Source: an uncultured Eubacteriales bacterium (GTDB taxonomy: Bacteria > Bacillota > Clostridia > Christensenellales > CAG-138). Taken from it: a DNA stretch of 59,898 nt. The DNA is taken from the NCBI GenBank assembly GCA_902801845.1, contig CADCJW010000010.1, positions 64,019 through 123,916 of the forward strand. The letters run 5' to 3'. Positions 51,340 through 59,898 of the stretch are shown piece by piece (positions within the stretch are counted from its first letter, which is position 1; each line of letters starts with the position of its first letter). A model generated the notes under the pieces. That model worked only from the letters and a program-made list of their open reading frames with translations. It did not search any database and was not told the origin of the DNA. The position numbers and the translations under genes are program-made.

Positions 51340-52398
51340 CTATGCGTTCAACTTACGGGCAAGCTGCTCCTGGTTGCGGGCAAACCGGACGGCCGTATCC
51401 CGATCGATCTCGCCTGCCTGGTAGAGGTTGAGGATATACTGATCCATGGAGATCATGCCCTCTGCGGCACCGGAGGCGATCGTGTTGTCGATCTGATGGA
51501 TTTTCCTGTCCCGGATAAGGCTGGCGATGGCCTTGTTCATATGCATAATCTCGAACGCCGGGACCAGCTTCCCCTGTTTAGAGGGAAGCAGCTGCTGGCA
51601 AATCACAGTATGCAGCACTGAGCAAAGCTGGATCCGAATCTGTTCCTGCTGTTCTGCAGGGAAGGTGTCGATGATGCGGTCGATCGTGCTGACCGCACTG
51701 CGGGTATGCAGCGTCGTGAGCAGCAGGTGCCCCGTTTCAGCCGCCGTCATAGCCGCACGGATCGTTTCCATGTCGCGCATCTCGCCGAGCTGGATCACGT
51801 CCGGGCTCTGGCGAAGGCAAGCCCGGAGAGCCGTCGGAAATGTGGCCGTATCTATCGTCATCTCCCGCTGACTGATGATGCTCATGCGATCCCTGTGCAG
51901 GTACTCGATCGGGTCCTCCAGGGTGATGATATGGCAGGAGCGCGTCTTGTTGATTTCATCGATCAGGCAGGCCAGCGTCGTCGACTTGCCGCTGTCGGCT
52001 GCGCCGGTGACCAGGACCATGCCGTTGGTCAATTTGGACAGCTCCATGATCTGGGGTAGGATATGCATCTGCTTCCAGTCAGGAATCGTGAAGGAGACCA
52101 CCCGGATGACCGCCGCCAGGGAGCCGCGCTGGCGATACGTGTTCACGCGGAATCGAGCGAGCCCCGGCACGGCGAAGGAGAAGTCGTCGTCCCATGTCCG
52201 GCAAAACCGATCCATGTCCCGACCGGCGAGCTTATACAGCTCCTTGATCAGCAGCTCCGTGTCGTTTGGCAGGAGTTTCTGGTCATCCAGCTGCCGGATC
52301 GTCTTGTCCATGCGCATGGAACATGGTGCACCGGCGATGATAAACAGGTCCGCCGCGCGCTGCTGCGCGGCAATCGTGATGTATCCCAAAATGTCCAT
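51340..52398 (-). CDS. PilT-type type IV pilus retraction ATPase with unusual P-loop
   Basis: A 352-residue hexameric secretion ATPase. PilT features: 'AADLFIIAGAPCSMRM', Asp box and Walker B 'LGEMRDMETIRAAMTAAETGHLLLTTLHT', the His box, 'STIDRIIDTFP', and a C-terminal 'ASLIRDRKIHQ ... EGMISMDQYILNLYQAGEI' close to the AIRNLIRE region of PilT. Walker A reads GAADSGKST (132-140) instead of GPTGSGKST. No PilB extension ATPase is in the window. It is the last pilus gene of the run, 11 bp after a pilin-like gene. Confidence 0.9.
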   Translation of the reverse strand: MDILGYITIAAQQRAADLFIIAGAPCSMRMDKTIRQLDDQKLLPNDTELLIKELYKLAGRDMDRFCRTWDDDFSFAVPGLARFRVNTYRQRGSLAAVIRVVSFTIPDWKQMHILPQIMELSKLTNGMVLVTGAADSGKSTTLACLIDEINKTRSCHIITLEDPIEYLHRDRMSIISQREMTIDTATFPTALRACLRQSPDVIQLGEMRDMETIRAAMTAAETGHLLLTTLHTRSAVSTIDRIIDTFPAEQQEQIRIQLCSVLHTVICQQLLPSKQGKLVPAFEIMHMNKAIASLIRDRKIHQIDNTIASGAAEGMISMDQYILNLYQAGEIDRDTAVRFARNQEQLARKLNA

Positions 52399-52408
52399 AC
52401 GATCCTCC

Positions 52409-52813
52409 TTACATTCCCGGCAGGAGCGCGCCGTCCCAAAGCTCCTGCGTCTCCGATATCATGCTGTCATCTACCGCCGCCTGCCACCGCAAGATGGAAT
52501 AGCTGTCCCCCTGGATCTCCACCGAAACATACAGGCTCAGCCGCTCGTTGATCGGGCAGCGGTAGGAGAAGACGTCACCGTCCTCCTCGACGTCCTCCAC
52601 ATAATCACCGCGACGCAGCGCGGCAAGGATCCCCTCCGCTTCGTTGTCCGCTTCATAATACGCCTGAACAGAAGCCTGCATGCTTTCGGAAAATTGATCC
52701 CCTGCTTTTGCCGTAGACAGAGAAAGCACGGCGAACACCGTCAGGCACAGCACTGCAAAGATCAGCATGAGCGAGGTCCCGCCCAATGTGGAGATGGAGA
52801 AATCTTCTTTCAT
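52409..52813 (-). CDS. pilin-like membrane protein 4
   Basis: A 134-residue protein with one N-terminal hydrophobic helix (about 10-32, 'LMLIFAVLCLTVFAVLSLSTA') and a small exported domain. Unlike true type IV pilins it lacks a clear G|FxxxE prepilin site. The long N-helix and gene position suggest a minor pilus component of the PilX type. ATG at 52813 follows AGGAGG and overlaps the previous stop (ATGA). Confidence 0.6.
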   Translation of the reverse strand: MKEDFSISTLGGTSLMLIFAVLCLTVFAVLSLSTAKAGDQFSESMQASVQAYYEADNEAEGILAALRRGDYVEDVEEDGDVFSYRCPINERLSLYVSVEIQGDSYSILRWQAAVDDSMISETQELWDGALLPGM

Positions 52814-53226
52814 TCCACTACCTCCTGCCACGAACAAATCAGTGAGATGATTTCGTTTTCTTCCCCATTGAACACCCGGACGCAGGCACGTCCCAAGCCG
52901 CTCTCGATGCTCTCGATACGTTCCGCCAACACATGATAGGCGCCATCCTCGGCGACCCGGCCGTTCGCGTCTCCGCGGAAGGTCCAGACACCGTTATCCA
53001 CGGTCCCGCCCAGTACACCGCAAGCTATATCCGTCTTTCCGTGCACACTCTTGAGCGTTTCCGCGGCATTCTGCGCTAACAGAGACGCGGCGTCACGGTC
53101 CGCGCTCTTTTGGGAGATCGTCTCAGATTTCGCGAACGCCTGCAGACAGATAGCGGCTGTCAGCGCAAAAAAAAGCACCATCAAAAGCTGCCCCATCAGG
53201 GCAAGGGGCGCTTTGCTTCGGTTCAT
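52810..53226 (-). CDS. pilin-like membrane protein 3
   Basis: 138 residues: hydrophobic helix at about 8-32, then 'FAKSETISQKSADRDAASLLAQNAAETLKS' as a helical neck, and a beta-rich exported head with two cysteines that could pair. No canonical prepilin cleavage motif. Coupled by ATGA overlaps to both neighbours, so all four small proteins are made together, as expected for a pilus tip or minor pilin set. Confidence 0.6.
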   Translation of the reverse strand: MNRSKAPLALMGQLLMVLFFALTAAICLQAFAKSETISQKSADRDAASLLAQNAAETLKSVHGKTDIACGVLGGTVDNGVWTFRGDANGRVAEDGAYHVLAERIESIESGLGRACVRVFNGEENEIISLICSWQEVVE

Positions 53227-53717
53227 GGAAGCACCTCCCCTCCGCGCAGCAACGTTACGATCTGTTGCTCGCCGTTCTCGTCAAAGATCGAAAGGGTCAG
53301 AAGGCCGTTGTCATATGCCCCGATGAGGCGCTCCACGGGGAGGATCCGTTCCCCCGCCGAAGCATCGATGTCTGCGCCGGTTTCTTCGAACAGCTCGCAA
53401 AGCCAGCCCTCCCGGCAATACAGCAGCGTCTCATATTGATCCTCGCCGTAGTTCTGGCGGATGCACAGCATGGCGCTCCCATCCTCCCCGGGCCTAAGAG
53501 ATACCGCTTCCGCATTCTCCGCCTGATGGATCCGGGTCGCCAGATACTGCGCCGCCGAGCGGGAATCAAAGGCGGCTTCGTCGCGGCGCGTCAGTCTGTC
53601 ATACACGCTGGTGCCCGACAGAAGGACCACCAGGATGCATACCGCGAACAAGCCGAACAGCAGCAGCACCATGAGGCCGCTCAGATTCTGTTTTTGAGAA
53701 GATCTCAATCCGTTCAT
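53223..53717 (-). CDS. DUF4860-like pilin-like membrane protein 2
   Basis: 164 residues with a membrane helix at about 13-35 ('GLMVLLLFGLFAVCILVVLLSG'), then 'YDRLTRRDEAAFDSRSAAQYLATRIHQAE' and a beta-rich head. The layout matches DUF4860, a small family seen in clostridial pilus or competence-type clusters. It probably works as a minor pilin; this is inference from layout and neighbours. Confidence 0.6.
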   Translation of the reverse strand: MNGLRSSQKQNLSGLMVLLLFGLFAVCILVVLLSGTSVYDRLTRRDEAAFDSRSAAQYLATRIHQAENAEAVSLRPGEDGSAMLCIRQNYGEDQYETLLYCREGWLCELFEETGADIDASAGERILPVERLIGAYDNGLLTLSIFDENGEQQIVTLLRGGEVLP

Positions 53718-54034
53718 TGCACATTGTCCAGCACGGTGATATCCGGCATCAGATTCTCCGCGAAGATCTCATAATGCACGATATACCGCGTTTCGTCCAC
53801 GGTGAGCCCGTAATGCTCGACCATATACTCCACGTCCGGCGGATACGCTCCCTCCGCCGCATAACACGCGACGGCAGCGCGCCGGACGGCATCCTCCAGT
53901 TTCGTCCTCCCCTGCTCAGAGACCTCCTCCGTCACGTTGTTGAGGCCGATGAAAAAGAAGGCGAAGACAAGCCCCATAACCGCCAGCCACAGGACGACTT
54001 TTCCTATATATGCAACGGATTTCTTTTTCTTCAT
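53714..54034 (-). CDS. pseudopilin-like protein 1
   Basis: A 106-residue protein: a short basic N-terminus, a hydrophobic helix at about 10-31, then 'RTKLEDAVRRAAVACYAAEGAYPPDVEYMVEHYGL'. The 'A-C-Y-A-x-E-G-x-Y-P' segment is what pseudopilin heads (GspG/ComGC-like) show after the long N-helix. This is the best candidate for the major subunit, although the prepilin peptidase site is not canonical. It follows the PilC-type gene by 9 bp. Confidence 0.6.
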   Translation of the reverse strand: MKKKKSVAYIGKVVLWLAVMGLVFAFFFIGLNNVTEEVSEQGRTKLEDAVRRAAVACYAAEGAYPPDVEYMVEHYGLTVDETRYIVHYEIFAENLMPDITVLDNVQ

Positions 54035-54043
54035 CGCTTTTCG

Positions 54044-55078
54044 TCACCCGATGGTGGACATGATGTTCACGAGCGGCAGCATCACCGCGAGCAGAATCAT
54101 TCCGACCAGAAGCGAAGTGATAATTACCAGTGTCGGCTCCACCCGGCTCACCTTCTCGGCGATCGTAAGCTCGGTACGCTCGGTCATGCGCTCCGTGATC
54201 TGCTCCATGGCCAAATCCCCTGCGCCGCTGCGCAGGCCCGCGGAAAGCAGTCGGCATTCCGTCTTTGGCATCAAATCAGCACGCTCCAGGGCGCTCGCCA
54301 AAGGAGAACCCTTTCCCACCTCGTCCGCGCACTGATCGACACGTTCCTTCGCCAAGGGCACGTCCTCCAGCACTCGACTTGCAAGCTGCAGCGCGTCTTC
54401 GATGACCATGCCGCTGTGCAGGCCCATGGACAACGCCATCGCGAAGCGCGTATCGTTGATCTGCCGCGCAACGCCCCTGTCGCCCCGCTTCTTGCGCCAG
54501 AGCAACAGCAGCTTCGTCCGGACCGTCTGGGAAACCGCGAGCACCAGGCACCCACAGACCGCAATGCAAAGCAGCCCACACAGCACGGGCATGATGCCGC
54601 TCATGAATCGGCCGAAGGACAGCAGGCCGCCGGCGACGCCCGTCATGGTCACGCCGAACTGCGCGTATACACGGTCAAAGATTGGCAGGACATAGACGAG
54701 CAGCACCACGATCACCACCAGCATGATCAACAGAAGAATGGCCGGATACAGAAGACTGGTACGCAGCTGGCGATTCAATCGATCCTGCCCCTCATAGTTG
54801 TCCGCGAGCGCGTTCAGCGTCTCTTCGGTGCGACCGGAACGCTCGCCCACGGCGAGAAGATTGGAGGCATACCGTGGGAACCAACCGGTGGCTTCGACCG
54901 CCTCGCTAAGGGAGCGACCCTGATCCGTATCATCCGCCATCTGCTTCAGCAGTGCCTTGTTCTGATCCGACTCCTCCGCCATCAGAGCGAGCGCATCCGC
55001 GTGGCCCATGCCTGCATGGATCAAGTATGAGAGTTCTCGGAACAGGGTGCTGATCTCATCGTTCGACAGTTGTTTCAT
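54044..55078 (-). CDS. PilC/GspF-type pilus platform protein
   Basis: A 344-residue inner-membrane protein with three to four membrane segments and two T2SF repeats. The first is 'LFRELSYLIHAGMGHADALALMAEES ... GRSLSEAVEATGWFPRYASNLLAVGERSGRTEETLNALADNY', the second at about 200-300 with 'DTRFAMALSMGLHSGMVIEDALQLA'. It is the membrane platform on which the ATPase acts. ATG at 55078 follows AGAGGA; a TTG at 55093 is possible but less likely. Confidence 0.9.
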   Translation of the reverse strand: MKQLSNDEISTLFRELSYLIHAGMGHADALALMAEESDQNKALLKQMADDTDQGRSLSEAVEATGWFPRYASNLLAVGERSGRTEETLNALADNYEGQDRLNRQLRTSLLYPAILLLIMLVVIVVLLVYVLPIFDRVYAQFGVTMTGVAGGLLSFGRFMSGIMPVLCGLLCIAVCGCLVLAVSQTVRTKLLLLWRKKRGDRGVARQINDTRFAMALSMGLHSGMVIEDALQLASRVLEDVPLAKERVDQCADEVGKGSPLASALERADLMPKTECRLLSAGLRSGAGDLAMEQITERMTERTELTIAEKVSRVEPTLVIITSLLVGMILLAVMLPLVNIMSTIG

Positions 55079-55089
55079 TCTCTTTCCTC

Positions 55090-56154
55090 TCAAAAACTGA
55101 ATTTCACCGCGTAGTTTTTCCCGTTGCCGACATATTTTTTGACTGCCTCGTCGCTTGTCCCGGCGGCTGTAAACGTCGGGTCCATCCGCTGCCAGGTCTT
55201 CCCGTCAAAGTGGATGACGTCGATCCAGCCTTCCTCCTCGACCCAAACGCTGATCCAGGCATGGTATATCTTTCCGACGTACCCGAACACAAGCTTGCAG
55301 GGGACACTTTGGCTGCGGAGCATAGCCGTCATAAGCGACGAATAGTCGTAACAGATGCCGCGCTTGCGCTTCAGGATCCGGTCAAGGTCAGGAATATACC
55401 CGGTCTCCACCGTAGCGGCAAGAAGGTAGTCATAGTTTATATTCTTCGTAATGAAATCAAATACTGCGCCGACTTTTCCGAGCGGGCCTTCGCATGCCGC
55501 GGTCAATTCAGCGCCTTTTTCCATCGTGTTGGGCGCGTTCAGATAATTCACGTGCAAGTTCGGCCGCAAAAACGGCGCGAACGGATCATCCATCTTGGCC
55601 TGGAAAGACACGGAAATGACATTCGCATATTTCGTTCCGGAAACGTTCTCGAGTACTTGGACCTGATAGGTGTTGTCTCCCTCCGAAAGAGGGAACGCCG
55701 CCCAATCCCCGGTGTCGATATTGTAATTGTATGTGAGACCTCTGACCTTGACGAGCACTTTATATCGATGGTCCGTCTCGCTGATCCGCTGAACCATAAA
55801 ATACCCATCGTTGATGTGGGAATAGTCGATGACTGCCTTGTCGCTTCGTTTTTCCTGGATACCGTCATGTTCGGGGACAAGGATCAAATAAGGTTCAGGG
55901 GTTTCATTTTCCAATACAGTCCCCGTCTTCAGCGTATCCTGCTGCTTGGGGATCTTTTCGGCATGATCCTCGCTATGCAACATGGCACCGTTGAGGTTCC
56001 TCAACGAAGCTGGGCCGGCCTCCGTCTCCGAATAATGCGCGAATTGCAGCGAACATGAGCTTTCCCCTTCTGCATGCGCCGCTGGAAAAAAGCCAAGCAG
56101 AAGAATCGCGCATCCCAGTAGCAGACAGACGATTCGTTTATAATTGAAAACCAA
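55090..56154 (-). CDS. secreted transglutaminase-like protein
   Basis: A 354-residue exported protein with a signal peptide (about 1-28, cleaved near AHA). A beta-sandwich region precedes a C-terminal transglutaminase-like domain with the full triad: Cys in 'RGICYDYSS' (about 268), His in 'YHAWISVW' (about 297) and Asp in 'RMDPTF' (about 324). It could crosslink or proteolytically process pilus or wall proteins. TTG start, spaced 5 nt from GAGG. It heads the pilus operon, directly upstream of the platform gene; such a partner is unusual for this machinery. Confidence 0.85.
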   Translation of the reverse strand: MVFNYKRIVCLLLGCAILLLGFFPAAHAEGESSCSLQFAHYSETEAGPASLRNLNGAMLHSEDHAEKIPKQQDTLKTGTVLENETPEPYLILVPEHDGIQEKRSDKAVIDYSHINDGYFMVQRISETDHRYKVLVKVRGLTYNYNIDTGDWAAFPLSEGDNTYQVQVLENVSGTKYANVISVSFQAKMDDPFAPFLRPNLHVNYLNAPNTMEKGAELTAACEGPLGKVGAVFDFITKNINYDYLLAATVETGYIPDLDRILKRKRGICYDYSSLMTAMLRSQSVPCKLVFGYVGKIYHAWISVWVEEEGWIDVIHFDGKTWQRMDPTFTAAGTSDEAVKKYVGNGKNYAVKFSF

Positions 56155-56205
56155 AGATACCTCTTTCTTCCATTCCGCACCACAGGAAGGGTCTTTTCTT
56201 TTTTG

Positions 56206-56234
56206 ATTATACGTTTTATCCTATAAAAATGCAA
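56206..56234 (-). promoter_or_regulatory. promoter of the pilus island
   Basis: TTGCAT (56229-56234), a 17-nt spacer and a perfect TATAAT (56206-56211). The predicted start is about 45 nt before the transglutaminase start codon. Confidence 0.8.
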
Positions 56235-56299
56235 CACAAACTTGTCACGCTTATAGCGTCACTGTTGTTCCTTCCTCCGGGATGGTTTAGCTATGCAAA

Positions 56300-56329
56300 G
56301 GGACAGTCCCCCAATCGAGGGACTGTCCC
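56300..56329. terminator. inverted repeat behind the surface-protein gene
   Basis: Stem GGGACAGTCCC/GGGACTGTCCC (56300-56310 and 56319-56329) with a short loop. No T-run follows closely on the minus strand, so it may terminate weakly or act as an mRNA end stabiliser. Confidence 0.55.
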
Positions 56330-56350
56330 AATGTTTGTTGCTGATTCGAT

Positions 56351-59300
56351 TTAGAACGCTTCCTCGATCACGTAGAAGTCGTACTCCGGATGATCCTCAT
56401 CATAGGAGTCCTTATCCAGGATCGGCGAGTAGGTGGTGACCGTGATGGTCCGGGCCTCGCCGTTCAACGTGACGAGCCGGAAGAAGCCGAGACCGTTCTC
56501 CGTATCATTGGCGTAGTTGAACATGATTGCGTTCACGTTCCGCTCACCATAGGTCTTGTGCCAACGAGCGGTGCCTTCGGCATTGCCGCACAGGACCAGT
56601 GCCACATTATCGTTCACCGCCACGACCCTCTCCTCGATCAGTTTGCCGAACTCAGTCAGCATACCATCGTCCTTCAAGCTGTTCGGGTCATGCTCGATGA
56701 AGTCATTCACCAGCAGCACCACGGTGTAGTCAGGATACCGGGCGATCGCATTGTTCACGAACCGCAGCCACTTCTCTTGGGTCTCCAGCTCTTCATCCGT
56801 TGCCGTCTCCGGATCCAGCACCTTCTGACGGCCAATACCGACCAGCAGCATCTGATGCTCATTATCCGGCTGGAACCAGATCTGGCCTTGCTCGTACTCG
56901 TTCCACTCGCTGACCTCGCAGAGCTTATGCTCGATGTAGGTCTCGTAATCCAGTTCGTCGCCGTTCACTTCGGCGCGACCCGCGATGTTATAGTACGGCA
57001 GATAGCCGGGCAATCTCTCCAGCTTATCCAGCTCTTCTTTGATCAGCTTCCAGGCATCCTCGTCCTTGCCGTCAGCCACCGCGTTACCGGTTCCAATGAT
57101 CGCCAAAGCGCCCAGACGCGGATTGTTCTCCTTGATCCACTTGTACAGCTCCTTGTAAGCATCCGCTTCCTTGCCTTCCGCCTTCAAATTCGTATCAGAG
57201 GTGAAGATCAAGGAGACGCTGCCGATAATGCCCAGAGGCACTTCTTCGGGGAGTACTCTCAGACGGCCACGCACCTGCGTGATCTTGTAGTTCTCGGCCT
57301 TCGTGTTCTCATTCAGCGCATAGGTGAACGCGTTATCACTGGCACCGACATCAGTCTGGACACCCGTGATGGTATAGGTCGCGCCCTCGCCTTCCACGAA
57401 TCCGTCGCCGGTCACTGTGATATCGGTGGCCGGGTTGTTCCGCCGGATCGGCGTGCCGTCGAAGAACTTGGCTCCGGACGCGCTGGTCAGGATCACCTCG
57501 CGCTCGACGACCGACAGCGTGTAGGTCTCAGAGATCGCATCCTTATACTTCGGATTCTCTGCCTTCACCTGGAACTCCACGCTGCCCACATCCGTCAGGC
57601 TGGGCGCCGTCTCCGTCCAAGTCTTGCCGCCATCCACGCTATAGGTGATGGTGGAACCGGCCTTTGTCGCAGAGGCGCTCACCGTATGGGCCTTGCCGTC
57701 ATACTTCACCGTGATGCTCTTGCTCTCGGCGTCCATCGTCTCGCTGTCATCGCCCGGTTCAGGCGTGACCTCGTTGTCCGGCGTGGTCGGCTCGGGATCT
57801 TCACCAGGTACCACAGGCACGTCGGGCTTGTCAGGATCGGGGCTCGTGCCCGTCGCCGTCGCCACGTTGACCACTTCGCCGACCTTTGCATCAGCTTCCG
57901 TCACCGTGTAGCTGGCGGTGAACTCCTTCTCCGCACCTGGAGCCAGGCTGGCGATCTTCCACTCGTCACCGGTCAGTTCATCCGTCACAGTGATGTCTTT
58001 GATCGTCAGGTTACCGTCGTTCTTCACCGTGATCTTATAGGTGATCTCCTCGCCAGGCACATAGGCCTCACCGTTCATCGGCGTAGAGGTCGTCACCTTC
58101 TCGATGGTGATGTGACCATTCTTGTCCTCCGTGGGCTCCGGATCTTCACCGGGCACCACAGGCACGTCGGGCTTGTCAGGATCGGGGCTCTTGCCCTTCG
58201 CCGTCGCTACGTTCAGGACTTCGCCCTTCAGCACGTCGGCCTCGGTCACAGTGTAGCTGGTCTCAAACGCCTCGCTCTCACCCGGAGCCAGGGATTCGAT
58301 GGCCCACTTGTCGCCGGTCAGTTCATCCGTCACGGTGATGTCCTTGATGGTCAGGTTGCCGTCGTTCTTCACCGTGATCTTGTAGGTGATCGTCTCGCCC
58401 AGGGCGTAGCTTTCGCCGTTCGCGGGCTTGGAGGTCGTCACCTTCGTGACCGTCAGGTGGCCGTTCGGATCCTCGGGATCATCGTCCGTATGGCCGGGTT
58501 CGACCGGGACGTCGGGCTTATCCGGATCCGGGCTCGTACCCGTCGCCGTCGCATCGTTGAGGATGTGGCCGCTCAGGATATCCGCCTCGGTCACGGTCGT
58601 CTCGGTCGTGAACACCTTGCTCTCGCCCGGCACCAGGCTCGCGATCGTCTCGCTCAGACCCGTGCGCTCGTCGGTTACCGTGATGTTCGTGATCGTCAGG
58701 TTGCCGTCGTTCGTCACCGTGATCTTGTAGCTCACCGTGTCGCCCAGCTTGTAGCCGTCCGCGGGAGCCTTGCTCGTGCTTTCCTTCAAGACCGTCAGGT
58801 GGCCGTTCTTGTCTGCGATTTCATCCGCCGTAACCGTATCGGTGGCTTTCTTTTCAATGTTGCCGAGCTTTGCAGTGACAGTGTTCTCAAACTTCTGAGC
58901 AAGAATGTCAGCCTCGGTGATCGTGTAGGTGGCTGTGGTCTCAATGGTCTTGCCACCTTTCACATTCTCAAACACATTCTTTGCCAGCGACACGCCATCG
59001 ATCTCGATCAGCGTGATCGTCTGCGGCTCTTCGTAGATGTTCGTCGCAGTGATGGTAAAGGTAACCGTATCACCCAACTTGAAGTCGCTGCCGGTATGAG
59101 ACTTGGTTACAACCAGATCAGGATCCACAGGCTTATCCGGTGTTCCATCCGTTACAGTCAGCGTACCGTTGACCGTCTTGATCTCATAATTCTCGGCCTT
59201 CGTGCCATCGTTCAACTTATACGTGAACGTGTTCTCGCTGCTGCCGACCAGCGTCTGCGTCCCGGTCACATCATACGTTGCGCCTTCGCCAGTGGCGAAG

Positions 59301-59898
59301 CCGTCACCCGTGACAGTGACGTTGCTGTTCGTCAGCGCCGTGCCGTCGTACACCTTGCTGTCCGTGGCGGACGTCATCGTGATGCTCCGCGCCGTGATCT
59401 CCTGGTAGCCAGGCGTCACGTTGAAGGTGACCTTGCTGAAGTTCGCGCTCGTGTTCGCAAAGTCGGCCGCGCTCAGCGTCATGTTCGTCGTGCCCGCGTC
59501 GGTACGGGTCGCCGTCGCTACTGCCGCATCCTGCGCAGGCTTCGTGAAATCGTCCGCCGTGTACAGGCTGTTGCTGATGTTCGTGATCTCGTAGCCCGTG
59601 ATCGTATGCGCCTGGCCGTCGTGTATGGTTATTACCGACGATCGTCACAACAACCTCCGCCTCTACCGGCGTGATCGTCTGGTAACCGGGCGTCACGTTG
59701 AAGGTGACCTTGCTGAAGTTGCCGTTCGTGTTCACAAAGTCGGCCGCGCTCAGCGTCATGTTCGTCGTGCCTTCCTCGGTACGGGTCGCCGTCGCTACCG
59801 CCGCATCCTGCGCAGGCTTCGTGAAATCGTCCGCCGTGTACAGGCTGTTGCTGATGTTCGTGATCTCGTAGCCCGTGATCGTATGCGCCTGGCCGTCG
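56351..59898 (-). pseudogene. repetitive surface protein, 5'-truncated by the window, frameshifted at about 59621
   Basis: The readable part spans over 1,080 codons. Order from the N-terminal side: near-identical MBG-like repeats (YDG type), one further MBG repeat ('SKVYDGTALTNSNVTVTG'), four DUF11/conserved-repeat units ('NDGNLTIKDITVTDELTGD'), another YDG-type pair, then a C-terminal calcineurin-like phosphoesterase fold lacking its metal ligands. No LPXTG anchor is visible at the end. Two adjacent repeat copies 277 bp apart are in different frames, so the gene is disrupted or mis-assembled there. The N-terminus and any signal peptide lie outside the window. Confidence 0.8.
59504..59898. 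repeat. near-identical tandem MBG-like repeats at the window end
   Basis: The 110 or more bases starting at 59897 (minus strand, GACGGCCAGGCGCATACG) recur almost perfectly from 59620. The period is 277 bp, one base more than a multiple of three. Confidence 0.9.

Noticed and set aside
56390..59674. An open frame of more than 1,000 codons on the plus strand opposite the surface-protein gene
   Set aside because: Its Arg/Val/Ile-rich translation has no domain and mirrors the repeat structure of the real gene.

Overview
The window looks like chromosomal DNA of a GC-rich Bacillota, class Clostridia. The evidence is the GlgC/GlgD glycogen pair, a CIRCE-controlled heat-shock gene, DUF1292, YitT, YqeC and DauR-type genes, sigma-A-like promoters and, for most genes, strong AGGAGG-type ribosome binding sites. 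No rRNA, tRNA, CRISPR array or insertion sequence is visible. Coding density is high, and several operons are joined by ATGA stop/start overlaps.

Layout. 1-5.9 kb: a zinc-ribbon protein preceded by a probable structured RNA with its own promoter, then clpB and htpG, the latter behind a CIRCE element. 5.6-13.7 kb: small conserved proteins, a DauR-like regulator, YqeC, a Tim44-like/SPFH envelope pair, a phosphodiester-glycosidase-domain lipoprotein and a leucine-rich-repeat membrane protein. 13.8-20.5 kb: a glycogen operon, glgB-glgC-glgD-glgA, ending in pfkA. 20.7-33.2 kb: a degenerate LytM protein, an esterase/GH31 operon, an iron(III)-type ABC transporter, a thioredoxin-fold/HAD pair, an M15-like peptidase and a second phosphodiester-glycosidase lipoprotein.

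33.4-41.6 kb is a compact DNA-packaging and head cassette: terminase small and large subunits, portal, N4-gp56 capsid, adaptor, tail-type protein and small proteins. It has no recognisable integrase, replication, lysis or tail-fibre genes. Directly behind it lies about 390 bp of noncoding DNA with iteron-like repeats and four co-oriented DnaA-box-like 9-mers. YitT and an AlaX-type editing protein follow.

44.4-56.2 kb is a less GC-rich signalling and type IV pilus-like island on the minus strand. It encodes a secreted transglutaminase, a PilC-type platform protein, four small pilin-like proteins, a PilT-type ATPase, a SARP-like regulator, an unknown protein, a GGDEF diguanylate cyclase, a hybrid histidine kinase and an HD-GYP-like protein. 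The SARP-like regulator ends in a GGDEF-like domain that has lost GGDEF but kept the RxxD inhibitory-site pattern, so it may be a c-di-GMP-sensing transcription factor controlling the pilus. The last 3.5 kb encode a repetitive surface protein, broken by a frameshift inside a tandem repeat at the window edge.

The strongest leads are the putative c-di-GMP-sensing SARP in the pilus island, the structured RNA at 405-615, the packaging cassette with its origin-like tail, a dispersed repeat with a sequence-variable central hairpin, and a set of apparently leaderless genes.
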